The notes: generated by a model not told the origin, from the letters alone. Counted from the stretch's first letter, positions 1 through 9,092 are shown. The stretch is DNA of 64,000 bases from an uncultured Clostridia bacterium (GCA_934278995.1 CAKQWM010000003.1:134895-198894), one strand, 5' to 3'. Numbers and translations are program-made.

Positions 1-20
1 ATGAGTTAACAGAGTTAACA

Positions 21-847
21 GTTTTGATTACTTACAGAATAACAAGACTCTCAAACTGTACTTCACAAAGAGATAAATAAGTAACTGTTTTGATTACTTA
101 CAGAATAACAAGACTCTCAAACGTATAATCCTTATCAGTACCACAAAAATAGTTTTGATTACTTACAGAATAACAAGACTCTCAAACTTCACGACAAGGA
201 CTATTTAGCGAGCAAAGGTTTTGATTACTTACAGAATAACAAGACTCTCAAACCCGATCAATACGCTGTTATCCGTTTTTCTGGTTTTGATTACTTACAG
301 AATAACAAGACTCTCAAACTGTCAAATTGAGTATATAGCGAAAGGTGGTGTTTTGATTACTTACAGAATAACAAGACTCTCAAACTTGTCACGCGTTGAG
401 ATTCTTCGCATGCAAGTTTTGATTACTTACAGAATAACAAGACTCTCAAACAGCAAGTATCCCCGCTTATACACCGCCAAGGTTTTGATTACTTACAGAA
501 TAACAAGACTCTCAAACTAAAAAATCGCCTTAAAAACGTAAGGAAGAGTTTTGATTACTTACAGAATAACAAGACTCTCAAACTACAAGTCAACTTTGTT
601 ATCTTTCTACTAAGTTTTGATTACTTACAGAATAACAAGACTCTCAAACCTTAATATAGTTGTTTACGCCACTTGCTAAGTTTTGATTACTTACAGAATA
701 ACAAGACTCTCAAACAAACACCTTAAAGCAGTCGTGCCCGAAATAGTTTTGATTACTTACAGAATAACAAGACTCTCAAACTTTGTCCGCTGTTTTCAGA
801 AATATCTATTCGTTTTGATTACTTACAGAATAACAAGACTCTCAAAC
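21..847 (-). CRISPR. Type II-A CRISPR array, 13 repeats and 12 spacers
   Basis: Thirteen copies of a 36-bp repeat start at 21, 87, 152, 218, 284, 350, 416, 482, 548, 614, 680, 746 and 812. All copies read as identical. The spacers are 30 bp except the second (123-151), which is 29 bp. On the minus strand the repeat starts GTTTGAGAG and ends CAAAAC, the usual type II-A orientation, so the array is transcribed leftwards away from csn2. The leader-proximal repeat is 812-847. Bases 1-20 lie left of a perfect repeat and are the right length for part of a further spacer, so the array probably runs beyond the window. The repeat's crRNA half pairs with the tracrRNA anti-repeat at 6962-6986. The small rightward open frames here encode the repeat itself and are not genes. 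Confidence 0.98.
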
Positions 848-944
848 CTCAAATTAAATCAGGTGTGAAAGTCACGCACCGACAATGCGATTACGCTGTA
901 AGTTTTACTAATTGTATTTTAGCACGTTTAATTGTAATTTACAA
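848..944 (-). promoter_or_regulatory. CRISPR leader with array promoter
   Basis: On the minus strand a -35 TTGTAA (939-944) and an extended -10, TGC followed by TAAAAT (916-921), are 17 bp apart, placing the start of the pre-crRNA near 909. The -35 lies inside the last codons of csn2 (stop at 928-930). The leader then runs to 848 and ends in ATTTGAG (minus strand, 848-854), directly against the first repeat. An ATTTGAG end has been reported as a conserved leader-repeat junction motif in one group of type II-A arrays, where it directs spacer insertion. The promoter is read from consensus matching only. Confidence 0.8.
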
Positions 945-1620
945 GTATTTCACATAAATCTTCTGTAATAACGACGGCTTTTTCTTCGGGCAGCAAATTT
1001 CTGATTATACTACTTTCAATAAGCAGTAATCCGACTTTCTCGTTTTTGCAATGACTATAGAGATTTAAAAGTTTTTCATCGGACAAAACGCTTTTCAAAT
1101 TAACGAAAACAAAAAACTCGCATTTTTTTAATTCAATCAATGCGTTTATAAAACATATAATTTTCTCAAGCAAAGTATCGTAAGCACTTTCGATTTTCAA
1201 ACCGCACACTTTCATGATTTCAGCGGGCTGAGGTTCGTTATACGATAATTTAAAGGGAACGTTAAACGATATTTCTTCTAAATACTTTATCATAGAAGAA
1301 ACAACCTCGTTATATTGCGGTAACGCGTCGCCTAACGATTCTTTTTCCAGCACTTTATACAGTAACGATATAATTTTTTTATCGTTATAATCTAAATGAA
1401 AAGGATTACATATCATAATTCCGTTTTTTTCCGCAGAAACGACCTCATCTTTCAGTTTAAAAACAAAATTGCCGTCCTCTCCGTCAAATTGATTATATAA
1501 TTCACTTACTATATTATAAAATTCATCTGCGTTTTCGACAACGAGTATTTGAACGGCTTCGTCTGATAACACAAGATCAGTTTCGATATGCACGTGCGAT
1601 ACGGTTATTTCGCTTTTCAT
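928..1620 (-). CDS. csn2: Type II-A CRISPR-associated protein Csn2
   Basis: Csn2 forms a ring-shaped tetramer that binds free DNA ends and assists Cas1-Cas2 during spacer capture; it marks subtype II-A. The 230-residue product is recognised mainly by position and size: it is the fourth gene after cas9, cas1 and cas2 and directly precedes the leader and array. The sequence is typical of the family in being acidic, with alternating hydrophobic strands and no catalytic motif. Its start codon ATG overlaps the cas2 stop by 4 nt, indicating coupled translation. Its 3' end contains the -35 box of the array promoter. Csn2 proteins are diverse in sequence, so which Csn2 subfamily this belongs to cannot be told by eye. 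Confidence 0.88.
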   Translation of the reverse strand: MKSEITVSHVHIETDLVLSDEAVQILVVENADEFYNIVSELYNQFDGEDGNFVFKLKDEVVSAEKNGIMICNPFHLDYNDKKIISLLYKVLEKESLGDALPQYNEVVSSMIKYLEEISFNVPFKLSYNEPQPAEIMKVCGLKIESAYDTLLEKIICFINALIELKKCEFFVFVNLKSVLSDEKLLNLYSHCKNEKVGLLLIESSIIRNLLPEEKAVVITEDLCEILVNYN

Positions 1621-1937
1621 AATTCTATCAGCCTCTCCATTGAATCAATTACAGAAGTTTGTTCTTTCCCTACAAGATATTCTATTTTTGAAAATTGATT
1701 TTCGGTTATTTCCAATAACTCGACAATACCCGCTTTCGGTAAATTATTATAAATGCGTTGTTTTACGGATAAACTCGTTACGTTATTGATAATCAATTTG
1801 GTATATACCGATTTCTGCATCATAATAAACCCGTTTTTAAGTAAAAACTTATGAAACCGAGTATATTCGCGCCTATCTTTATCGGTGAGCATAGGCAAAT
1901 CAAAAAAAACCATTAATCTCATAAACTTGTTATTCAT
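1617..1937 (-). CDS. cas2: CRISPR-associated endoribonuclease/integrase subunit Cas2
   Basis: Cas2 is the small ferredoxin-fold dimer that bridges two Cas1 dimers in the spacer integrase. The 106-residue product carries the N-terminal beta strand MRLMVFFDLP with the conserved Asp of Cas2 proteins, followed by the R-E-Y-x-R-F helix typical of type II Cas2. The gene starts inside the 3' end of cas1 (8-nt overlap) and its stop overlaps the csn2 start by 4 nt. There is no strong Shine-Dalgarno sequence, which fits translational coupling. A downstream ATG five codons in (MRLMV) is a possible alternative start. Confidence 0.95.
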   Translation of the reverse strand: MNNKFMRLMVFFDLPMLTDKDRREYTRFHKFLLKNGFIMMQKSVYTKLIINNVTSLSVKQRIYNNLPKAGIVELLEITENQFSKIEYLVGKEQTSVIDSMERLIEL

Positions 1938-2805
1938 CTATCGTGATTTTTTCAGGAAATATAATTAGTGAAGGATCGTCCTTATTAAGCGCAGAAAATA
2001 CGCTTCTGCAATACAAACGAATTGCAATATCGAGCGTTGTGCTTTTTCCGGACATGACTGTTTTTAAATTTAAAATGTTCGCCATTTTTCGCTTAAACTC
2101 TTTATCGCTTTCTTTTATAGATAATGCAACTTTATCAACCGCTACACGGAAAGGCTCCATTAAGTCGCAGGATAAATTAAACTGATTAAACTCGTTATCG
2201 TGCCATATCCCGAGTTGAGTAAAATAACCGTTTGCTATAACCTCCCTGTTTACGCAAGATAAAAGTACCGCATAACCGTAATTTAAGCACCCGTTAATAA
2301 AACCGCCGTCCTGGCGTGATTTTCCGCCGAGAATACAATTAAAATATACTTTTGCGGCGTGTCCTTCCCTATTTGTTACATCGTTATTCTGCACTTCAAA
2401 AACATAATCAAACAGCATTGCCGCTTGTTCAAAACAGCCTTTTTCTTTCAAGTGACAGGCTTGTTCGCTAATCTTAATTTTTATAATCTCTTTCCAGACG
2501 GACGACTTTGTTTTTCTCTTCCAGGAAAGTTGTTCCTTGTATCTTTTTGAAGTATTGTGCGCGCCGTAGTAAGGTAGAAGTTCCGATGACGGATTACATT
2601 TTTCGTCGCAAAAAACGACTTTAACGTTATTTTTAATAAGTTCGTTTATAAGGGAAGCCGTTAACGATACCGCCGTACTTTGTATAATCAAAGTATTTAT
2701 TTCGCCGATATATACTTTTTTCTCTTCCTCTCCCCTTATAATCAAACTGTTTAGCCGAAACTCGAGTTTGGCTCTGCTTTTTATAATTACGGTACGAAAA
2801 CCCAT
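1930..2805 (-). CDS. cas1: CRISPR-associated endonuclease Cas1
   Basis: Cas1 is the metal-dependent integrase that inserts new spacers at the leader end of the array. The 291-residue protein has the N-terminal beta-strand domain (residues 1-80, beginning GFRTVIIKS) and the all-alpha C-terminal domain with the conserved metal ligands visible: Glu148 in NREGHAAKVYF, His202 in GIWHDNEFNQFN and Glu217 in CDLMEPFR. These are typical of type II Cas1. It starts 2 nt after the cas9 stop and overlaps cas2, so the adaptation genes form one transcript with cas9. Length matches the family norm (about 290-300). Confidence 0.97.
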   Translation of the reverse strand: MGFRTVIIKSRAKLEFRLNSLIIRGEEEKKVYIGEINTLIIQSTAVSLTASLINELIKNNVKVVFCDEKCNPSSELLPYYGAHNTSKRYKEQLSWKRKTKSSVWKEIIKIKISEQACHLKEKGCFEQAAMLFDYVFEVQNNDVTNREGHAAKVYFNCILGGKSRQDGGFINGCLNYGYAVLLSCVNREVIANGYFTQLGIWHDNEFNQFNLSCDLMEPFRVAVDKVALSIKESDKEFKRKMANILNLKTVMSGKSTTLDIAIRLYCRSVFSALNKDDPSLIIFPEKITIDE

Positions 2806-2807
2806 AT

Positions 2808-5800
2808 TTAAATGCTTTTAGTATGCGTAGTCAATCCGCAAGGTGATTGATTTATTATTTCAAATTTAACATCAGTTATATTCTTTGAAATTAACAATTT
2901 TCCGCAGCTTGAGCCATCATCTAATAATGTTAGATTCGCCGTAGTTGAATTACACTTCATAAATTGAACAAGTTGCAACAGTACCTGTGCCTGTTTAAAT
3001 ACAGACAGTTTTTCAAACAAATCTGTCTTTGCAATCAATTTATCCTTAAAAGAATTTATCGGCATTAGTCTAATCTTTTCTTTTCCGTCCGCCGTAATTA
3101 CGCTATTCAATTTACTCAATTTATCGATTATCCGACCATATAACTCTACGTTTTGCAGTCTGTCGATTTTTGCTTTAACTTCTCCGAAACGGTTTGTTGA
3201 CATCATAAACAATTCGCCCTTCGTTTCTTCTTCGGATATTTTTCTGTTACGTTCTTGTTCGATTAACTTTAAACAATTATTAACGTAAGAATCGACGGTT
3301 TCATCCGTGTACCATTGTTGCGCGTTATGTAAAAGAACTTGATTACCGGTCATACCTGCAATCCAAACCATATACCCGTTGACGCTAACTAACGATTTGA
3401 CTTTAATTTTATCAACAATTATTTCGGGTTCAATCAAGCCGCAATCAGTAAAATATTCAAGTAATTTTTGCCTGTCGCCTTTACAATTATAATCGACTAA
3501 TACGGGGACTGCTTCTATCGTTTTGATAAATGTACCCTTCTTGTCTTTTGATTGTAATATTATAAAATAAGCCGTGTTTAAACTTTTATACCCACCGTAT
3601 TTTTCGGTTTGGTTATAGGGAAACTTGTTTTTTCTCGGCGCGGAAACGCCTTTGTCTTCTTTTTTAAATACAGTCTCATTATAAAATCCGCCTTTATTCG
3701 TAAAAGAATAGCGCGTAACCTGCATACTCGGTTTAACTAAAACACTCTTTATTCTTTGTATGTCGGCTGAGCCGTTCCATGCGTTTTTTATCGGTTGCGA
3801 ATACAAATTTTTTAAATTGTATTCTCTCCATGCGCCGTCTTTGTTCCGATAAAAATAATCGTAAGCGTTCGTAAATTTAGTATCGTAAACGTTACCTATG
3901 ACAATATTCAGATATGCGTCGCGGGCGTGGTGCAAATCATTTGTTTCTCTGCATTTTACAATATCGTATCTTTGCTTAAAATCAATAACGTTGGACGCTT
4001 TGCTGTAAACGATTTTCGTTCCGCTGTTAGCGTATTTACGGGCTAAAAGTTCGGCGACAACTTTTGCCGTTTGATTAGTGACAACAAGCTGACGATTAAC
4101 AAACTCCTTAAAGTCTGTTTCGTTAAGAGGTTCGGTTCTTGTTAGCAAAGCATATTTAATATCGCTCATAAGTCCTTTGGTATTAAGCATCTTCCAAAAC
4201 GCTTGTTGGTTTGTAAAACCAACGGGTAAAGGATAAATATCGGTTTTTTCTTTGTTTTTTTGACGCAAAACCAAAACTTTGTTATCGAGACTGTCGTTTT
4301 TGGTTATTGAGCGAGGCATTATGTGATCCACGTCGTACAAATCAGTCGATAATTCGGTTAAATCTATACGCTTACCGGTATAAGCGCATCTTCCGAGTTG
4401 AGCAAAATAGAGATAAAGCCTCTCCTGCCTTAACTGGGAATCTGTTTTGCGATTCAATTCGTCATTCAGTTCGTCGATTTCCTGACAATCTTTTTTCAAA
4501 CCTTTATATAAATTCAAAAGTTGATTTTTTCTTGAAACGGTACGCTGTTTATCTTTATCTGCTTTTCTCGTAACTTCAACGAATATTTTATCCGGAGTTC
4601 TTCCTACGGCGTTAACGTATTCATCGCACATAATCAACGCTTGCCAAATGCCTCGTCTTACCATGGGCGAAACATATAAATCTTCTATATCACGGTATGT
4701 CACAACGTCCGAATACTCGCCGTTTTCAAGTTCAATTGAATTTTTAAATTTATACTCGTCGGAATGGTATAACTCGTTGAAATTACTGTTGGTATTATAA
4801 AGTCTTTCCAGAATGCTGTACGCAGTTTTCGTAACAGGGTTAATTCCGCCTGAAACGCTTAGCAACAATTCTTTTGATAATCTTCCGAACTCTTTAAAGG
4901 ACGTAATCCCTTTTAATAATTTGACGTTTTCAATAACTACAGGAATATCGGAATACTCTTCCTTAATTGCGTCTTCCACAAGTTTTTTTTCAGTAAACAA
5001 CGTGTGCCACAAAATGATATTTTCGCAAATTTCAGGCTTAATATCAACTAAATTACCGAGTATTTTTTTAAGTGTAATATATGAACTCATACTCGCATTT
5101 AACTCTCCGTCAAAACCGCCGATAATAAGTTCGTCTGCCTTTTGTTTTGTTAATTTAGCGGTACTTGCAAGATAGTCTTTTATCATTTTTTTAGTTACTT
5201 TTTTCTTTTTTAAAAATAACTCGTTGAATAATTCTTGTTTAAGTCCGATCGAAATAGGTATTTCGTTGAGTTTCAATTTGTTAAGTTGATTTAACACGTT
5301 ATACGCCTGATAATACATCGAACATTTAGGCAAAACATCTTTTCCGTGTAAATATGTACACTTATTCGTCATACGCTTTATAAATTTTTCATTGCTTGCC
5401 TTCATATCGACCATTTCACTAAAATTCCAGGGTCTTATGGCGCCTTTTTTACGAACAATCCAACTATTACCGCCATTTTCGTGATAATTGTTAAGCGGAC
5501 CTACATAGTAAGGTATTTTGAATAAGAAAATACTCTTTATCTTTTGCGCCGGTGAAAAACCGTCAATATCCTTCTCTTCAAAATTCGGAAAATGCGAACA
5601 CAAAACTTTCAGTATCGAACCTAATTCGCTACCGTTGATTTGGTGCGGAAACAAGCCATTGTCGGAATTTAAAATTTTAGGTAAAAAATTATCTTCGGTT
5701 ATTTGTTCTCTGATATAATTTGCCAAGGTCGGATCGGTAAAATTACTTTCGTTTTCCTGAATTACTTTTTCGATAAACTTGTAAAAATCTGCTTTATTTT

Positions 5801-6908
5801 TGCATTTTTTAACATTCTTTCTTTCGCCTTTCGTTATCGTGTATCCTATATAATTTACATAATTACTCTCTTCGTTAGTGCTTCGCAAGACTTTATAATA
5901 AGCGCCTTTCGCGCATTGCGTGCGTAAAAATCGTTTCAATAATTCCAAATCTTTTTTATGTTTGTCGTACAATTTGATCATTGCGGAAGATATATTTTTA
6001 TTTCCGTACAGTATTTTTTCAAAAGTTAAATAATTATAAATTGCGCGAGATATTTCAAGTAAACGGAAATTATCGTCGAATAACTCGGCTTTTGCTTCGA
6101 ATTCTTCGTCTTTGCTCTCTCTGAAGTTTAGTTTTTCGCCTTTATATTTATCGGCGTATTCATTACCGAATAAAACCGATGCTTTTGCGTTACCACCCAA
6201 GAATAGCGTTAAAAACTCTTTGACTTGAGAATCGTTTGTTCCGAATAATTCTGCTGATTCTCGTTTTTTATCGTTCAAGCCCTTATTTTCTAATGCTAAT
6301 TTTTTAAATTCAACCGCTTTATCTTCCGGTAACGTTATATAATTATCCGGAAACAAATCTACAAAAGTCTCGTTAAACTCTCTGAAAAGTTGTTTAATAT
6401 CTCCTATGTCACGGATACTTTCGCCTTCGAACAAAAAATGTCCGCGATATTTAATTATGTGGTGTAGCGCCAAATAATACAGCCTTAAATCCTGACAATC
6501 GAGATTGTCTTCGATTATTGCCTCACGTAAATGAAAAATCGTCGGATACTTCGCGTAAAAATCTTTATCGGTAAAATTATCGTCCGAAAATAGAGAATAG
6601 GGTGATTTCAAAGAATAATCTTTATCGCCAAAATTAAATCCGCTGTTATTAAGACGTATAAAAAATAATTCATCGGTCATAAACCGAGCAAAAATCTCTT
6701 GCAATAAATCAATGCGCTGAGATCGCCGCGCTAATCTGCGCCTTGCCGCACGCTGCGTTCTGCGTTCCTCGGCAGATTTTGCTTCATCAAAAAGACGAAC
6801 CGCCCATAAATCTTTGCCTTTTGAACGCAAAAGATTATAATTTTCGTCCGAGCAAGCCATTCCGACGGATTCAGTTCCGATATCCATGCCTAAATAAAAT
6901 TTTTTCAT
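2808..6908 (-). CDS. cas9: CRISPR-associated endonuclease Cas9 (type II-A)
   Basis: Cas9 is the RNA-guided DNA nuclease of the locus. With the start chosen here it has 1366 residues, close to S. pyogenes Cas9 (1368). RuvC-I is at the N terminus (YLGMDIGTESVG, Asp9). The arginine-rich bridge helix follows at about 50-75 (RRTQRAARRRLARRSQR). RuvC-II is IFVEVTRK with Glu near 778. The HNH motif is YDVDHIMPRS with His near 860 and DNKVLV after it. RuvC-III is HHARDAYLN near 993-1000. The ATG at 6908 is preferred because GGAGG lies 6 nt upstream; the in-frame ATG at 6935 lacks such a site and sits on the tracrRNA -35 box. The C terminus ends INQSPCGLTTHTKSI, which departs from the usual acidic-leucine end of many orthologues. 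The PAM cannot be read from the sequence. Confidence 0.98.
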   Translation of the reverse strand: MKKFYLGMDIGTESVGMACSDENYNLLRSKGKDLWAVRLFDEAKSAEERRTQRAARRRLARRSQRIDLLQEIFARFMTDELFFIRLNNSGFNFGDKDYSLKSPYSLFSDDNFTDKDFYAKYPTIFHLREAIIEDNLDCQDLRLYYLALHHIIKYRGHFLFEGESIRDIGDIKQLFREFNETFVDLFPDNYITLPEDKAVEFKKLALENKGLNDKKRESAELFGTNDSQVKEFLTLFLGGNAKASVLFGNEYADKYKGEKLNFRESKDEEFEAKAELFDDNFRLLEISRAIYNYLTFEKILYGNKNISSAMIKLYDKHKKDLELLKRFLRTQCAKGAYYKVLRSTNEESNYVNYIGYTITKGERKNVKKCKNKADFYKFIEKVIQENESNFTDPTLANYIREQITEDNFLPKILNSDNGLFPHQINGSELGSILKVLCSHFPNFEEKDIDGFSPAQKIKSIFLFKIPYYVGPLNNYHENGGNSWIVRKKGAIRPWNFSEMVDMKASNEKFIKRMTNKCTYLHGKDVLPKCSMYYQAYNVLNQLNKLKLNEIPISIGLKQELFNELFLKKKKVTKKMIKDYLASTAKLTKQKADELIIGGFDGELNASMSSYITLKKILGNLVDIKPEICENIILWHTLFTEKKLVEDAIKEEYSDIPVVIENVKLLKGITSFKEFGRLSKELLLSVSGGINPVTKTAYSILERLYNTNSNFNELYHSDEYKFKNSIELENGEYSDVVTYRDIEDLYVSPMVRRGIWQALIMCDEYVNAVGRTPDKIFVEVTRKADKDKQRTVSRKNQLLNLYKGLKKDCQEIDELNDELNRKTDSQLRQERLYLYFAQLGRCAYTGKRIDLTELSTDLYDVDHIMPRSITKNDSLDNKVLVLRQKNKEKTDIYPLPVGFTNQQAFWKMLNTKGLMSDIKYALLTRTEPLNETDFKEFVNRQLVVTNQTAKVVAELLARKYANSGTKIVYSKASNVIDFKQRYDIVKCRETNDLHHARDAYLNIVIGNVYDTKFTNAYDYFYRNKDGAWREYNLKNLYSQPIKNAWNGSADIQRIKSVLVKPSMQVTRYSFTNKGGFYNETVFKKEDKGVSAPRKNKFPYNQTEKYGGYKSLNTAYFIILQSKDKKGTFIKTIEAVPVLVDYNCKGDRQKLLEYFTDCGLIEPEIIVDKIKVKSLVSVNGYMVWIAGMTGNQVLLHNAQQWYTDETVDSYVNNCLKLIEQERNRKISEEETKGELFMMSTNRFGEVKAKIDRLQNVELYGRIIDKLSKLNSVITADGKEKIRLMPINSFKDKLIAKTDLFEKLSVFKQAQVLLQLVQFMKCNSTTANLTLLDDGSSCGKLLISKNITDVKFEIINQSPCGLTTHTKSI

Positions 6909-6925
6909 TTTTTCCTCCATTTTAG

Positions 6926-6955
6926 TTGACTTCAATGTTTTTTTTGTAGTAAAAT
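6926..6955 (+). promoter_or_regulatory. Promoter of tracrRNA
   Basis: A -35 box TTGACT (6926-6931) and a -10 box TAAAAT (6950-6955) are separated by 18 bp and point rightwards, placing the start near 6962, exactly where the anti-repeat begins. The promoter lies back-to-back with the cas9 start region. No equally good promoter for the cas operon was found in this interval, so cas9 transcription may start further upstream, inside or across the tracrRNA region. Confidence 0.75.
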
Positions 6956-6961
6956 ACGGTT

Positions 6962-7048
6962 ACAGAATAACAGACGAGTTCAAATAAAAATTTATTCTAA
7001 TCACTTATTCGCATTGGCGATATGCTCCCGAAAGGGAGCGTTTTTTTT
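6962..7048 (+). ncRNA. tracrRNA of the type II-A system
   Basis: About 87 nt. The anti-repeat (6962-6986) pairs with the crRNA repeat: a 7-bp lower stem closing GUUUGAG, then an asymmetric bulge (one crRNA base against three), then 3 bp, a one-base crRNA bulge and 13 bp. After an A/U-rich linker comes a small nexus-like hairpin (7009-7020, TCGC/GCGA with a 4-base loop). A terminator hairpin (7024-7039, GCTCCC/GGGAGC, GAAA loop) with eight T's ends the RNA. It is divergent from cas9. Only one hairpin follows the nexus, and that is the terminator, so this is a compact form. The 5' end is inferred from the promoter. Confidence 0.9.
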
Positions 7049-7162
7049 GCTCCGTTATTCACTTTTTATATTATAACATACTTACTATCATTTGTAAATA
7101 CTTACCTGGAAAAAATTTCAGACAGCCAAAAAATTGAGATATTCAACTACCTTTGGTATAGT

Positions 7163-7203
7163 AAAAACTCCTCGCGCGCCGTTAAGACGGACGAGGAGTT
7201 TTT
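7163..7203 (-). terminator. Terminator downstream of the phosphohexomutase gene
   Basis: A 12-bp perfect stem (7163-7174 with 7192-7203, AAAAACTCCTCG and its complement) encloses a second small hairpin (CCGT/ACGG). Read leftwards it ends in a run of T's, as expected for the gene ending at 7362. The same stem could also stop rightward transcripts passing the tracrRNA terminator. Apart from this and the tracrRNA, 6909-7361 shows nothing recognisable. Confidence 0.65.
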
Positions 7204-7361
7204 CGGTTTTTATGACTGCATATTACGCAACTTTTAAGTTTTTTTGACTGTGCTTTTGCTTACGTTGCGGAAAATTTGTAATAAGTCGATTGATTTTTAT
7301 AGGTTAAAAATTATGAAATGATTTGATATTTGCGCGCCAAAAAATATAAATCGATTTGATT

Positions 7362-9092
7362 TTACGCGTTAAAAATTTTTTCAAAAGCGGAGGACAAGTC
7401 GATAAATTTTTGATTGGCAAGTTCACGCGTTTTTGCGCAAACGGAATAGTAAATTTTAAGTTTAGGCTCTGTTCCGCTCGGTCTCACGCAGACAAAACCT
7501 CCGTTATTAAGTTCGTAATACAAACAATTAAGGTTTGAATACTCCATTTGTTCAATCTTACCGTCACAATATCTTACGCCGATAAGATAATCACGAACGG
7601 CAAGAACCTTTTCGTCGCCTATTTGTTCGACGTTTTTACGTCTTAATGAATCGACTTTTTCATTCATTTCGTCCATTGCGGTAAGACCTTTAAAACCGAT
7701 GCTTATCGTTTTATCTATAAAATAGCCGTATTTTTTATAAATATCTTCCAAAACGTCGAATACCGATACTTTTTTATACGTATAATAGCAAACGAGTTCG
7801 GCAAAAAGCATGCTTGCCACGACCGCGTCTTTATCCCTTACGTAAGTACCGCGAAGATATCCGCAACTTTCTTCAAACCCGAATTCAAAAGCGCCTTTTC
7901 CGCATTCTTCAGCCTGTTTGATTTTTTCGCCGATAAATTTAAACCCGACGGGTGTTTCTTTTAATTCCACGCCGAAATCGTCGGCAACGCATTTTGCCAA
8001 GCCTGTCGAAACAAAACTTTTAACCACAAAACTGTCTTTTTTAAGTTTGTTTTCTTCTTTTAATCTTGTTAAAATATAGTTAAGCAATAAAACGCCGACC
8101 TGATTGCCTGAAAGAGCGACGAATTCGCCTTTTTTATCACGGAGAGCAACTCCTAACCTGTCGCAATCGGGATCGGTTCCGAAAACTACGTCGGCGTTCG
8201 TTTTGTTCGCAAGAGCAATGGCTTTTGCAAGCGTTTCTTTATATTCGGGATTAGGAACTTCAACGGTGGAAAATTCCGTGTCGGGTACGGTCTGTTCGGT
8301 AACGACCTGCGCGTTGATGCCCATAGTTTTCAAAACCGTGGTAACAGGTTCAAAGCCTGTCCCGTGTACGGGCGTATAAACGAGTTTAATATTGCCGCCC
8401 TCTTTTTTTACGGCTTCCTTGGAAAGACCGAGGCTTATAACGCGGTCGTAATAAGTTTGTTCAAACGTTTCGCTTAAAAGGGTTACGTCGTAACCGGCAA
8501 ATTGCTCGTCCGATGCGTTTACGTCAAAATTAAACCCTTCAACCGAAAGATAATCTGTAATTTCGCTCATATATCCGACGATAACCTGCGTGGCTTCGGG
8601 CGCTGTTTGCGCCCCGTCGCTTCCGTAAACCTTGTAACCGTTATATTCCTTGGGATTATGGCTTGCCGTAATCATTATGCCCGCGACGCATCCGTTATTT
8701 CTCACGGCATAACTAAGCATGGGTACGGGCCTTGCCTTTTTATAAAGATAAACTTTGATTCCGTTTTTCAAAAGAACTCCGACGGCGGCGAGAGCAAATT
8801 CGCGTGATTTTCTCCTTGTGTCGTACGAAACCGCAACGCCTTTATTTTGTCCGTTTATACTCAAAATATAGCGACACAATCCCTGCGCCGCGCGTTTCAC
8901 GGTATAAACGTTCATTTTGTTTTTGCCAAAACCTATAATACCCCTCATTCCGCCGGTACCGAATTTGAGTTCTCCGCCGAAACGATATTCGATTTCTTTG
9001 TCGTCACCCGCTATCGATTGAAGTTCCTTTTTACCTTCGGCACTCAATCTCGGATCGTTAAGCCAAGAATTATATAACGATAAATAATCCAT
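7362..9092 (-). CDS. Phosphoglucomutase/phosphomannomutase family protein
   Basis: Alpha-D-phosphohexomutase that interconverts hexose 6-phosphate and hexose 1-phosphate, supplying sugar nucleotides for the envelope. All four family motifs are visible: the phosphoserine loop TASHNP (Ser144), the metal-binding loop DPDCDRLG, the sugar-binding loop FEESCGY and the phosphate-binding RPSGTEPKLKIYY near the C terminus. At 576 residues it matches the long PgcA-like bacterial branch. The ATG at 9092 is chosen because AGAGGGG precedes it; the ATG 18 nt earlier lacks such a site. It appears monocistronic, with a terminator at 7163-7203. Substrate preference (glucose or mannose) cannot be settled by eye. 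Confidence 0.93.
   Translation of the reverse strand: MDYLSLYNSWLNDPRLSAEGKKELQSIAGDDKEIEYRFGGELKFGTGGMRGIIGFGKNKMNVYTVKRAAQGLCRYILSINGQNKGVAVSYDTRRKSREFALAAVGVLLKNGIKVYLYKKARPVPMLSYAVRNNGCVAGIMITASHNPKEYNGYKVYGSDGAQTAPEATQVIVGYMSEITDYLSVEGFNFDVNASDEQFAGYDVTLLSETFEQTYYDRVISLGLSKEAVKKEGGNIKLVYTPVHGTGFEPVTTVLKTMGINAQVVTEQTVPDTEFSTVEVPNPEYKETLAKAIALANKTNADVVFGTDPDCDRLGVALRDKKGEFVALSGNQVGVLLLNYILTRLKEENKLKKDSFVVKSFVSTGLAKCVADDFGVELKETPVGFKFIGEKIKQAEECGKGAFEFGFEESCGYLRGTYVRDKDAVVASMLFAELVCYYTYKKVSVFDVLEDIYKKYGYFIDKTISIGFKGLTAMDEMNEKVDSLRRKNVEQIGDEKVLAVRDYLIGVRYCDGKIEQMEYSNLNCLYYELNNGGFVCVRPSGTEPKLKIYYSVCAKTRELANQKFIDLSSAFEKIFNA

Noticed and set aside
221..868. Two rightward open frames with repeated MITYRITRLSN-like sequence
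   Set aside because: They are translations of the CRISPR repeats; no ribosome-binding site or real protein family.
6909..6935. Longer N terminus of Cas9 (MKSTKMEEK)
   Set aside because: The inner ATG at 6908 has GGAGG at 6 nt, and the longer start lies on the tracrRNA promoter.
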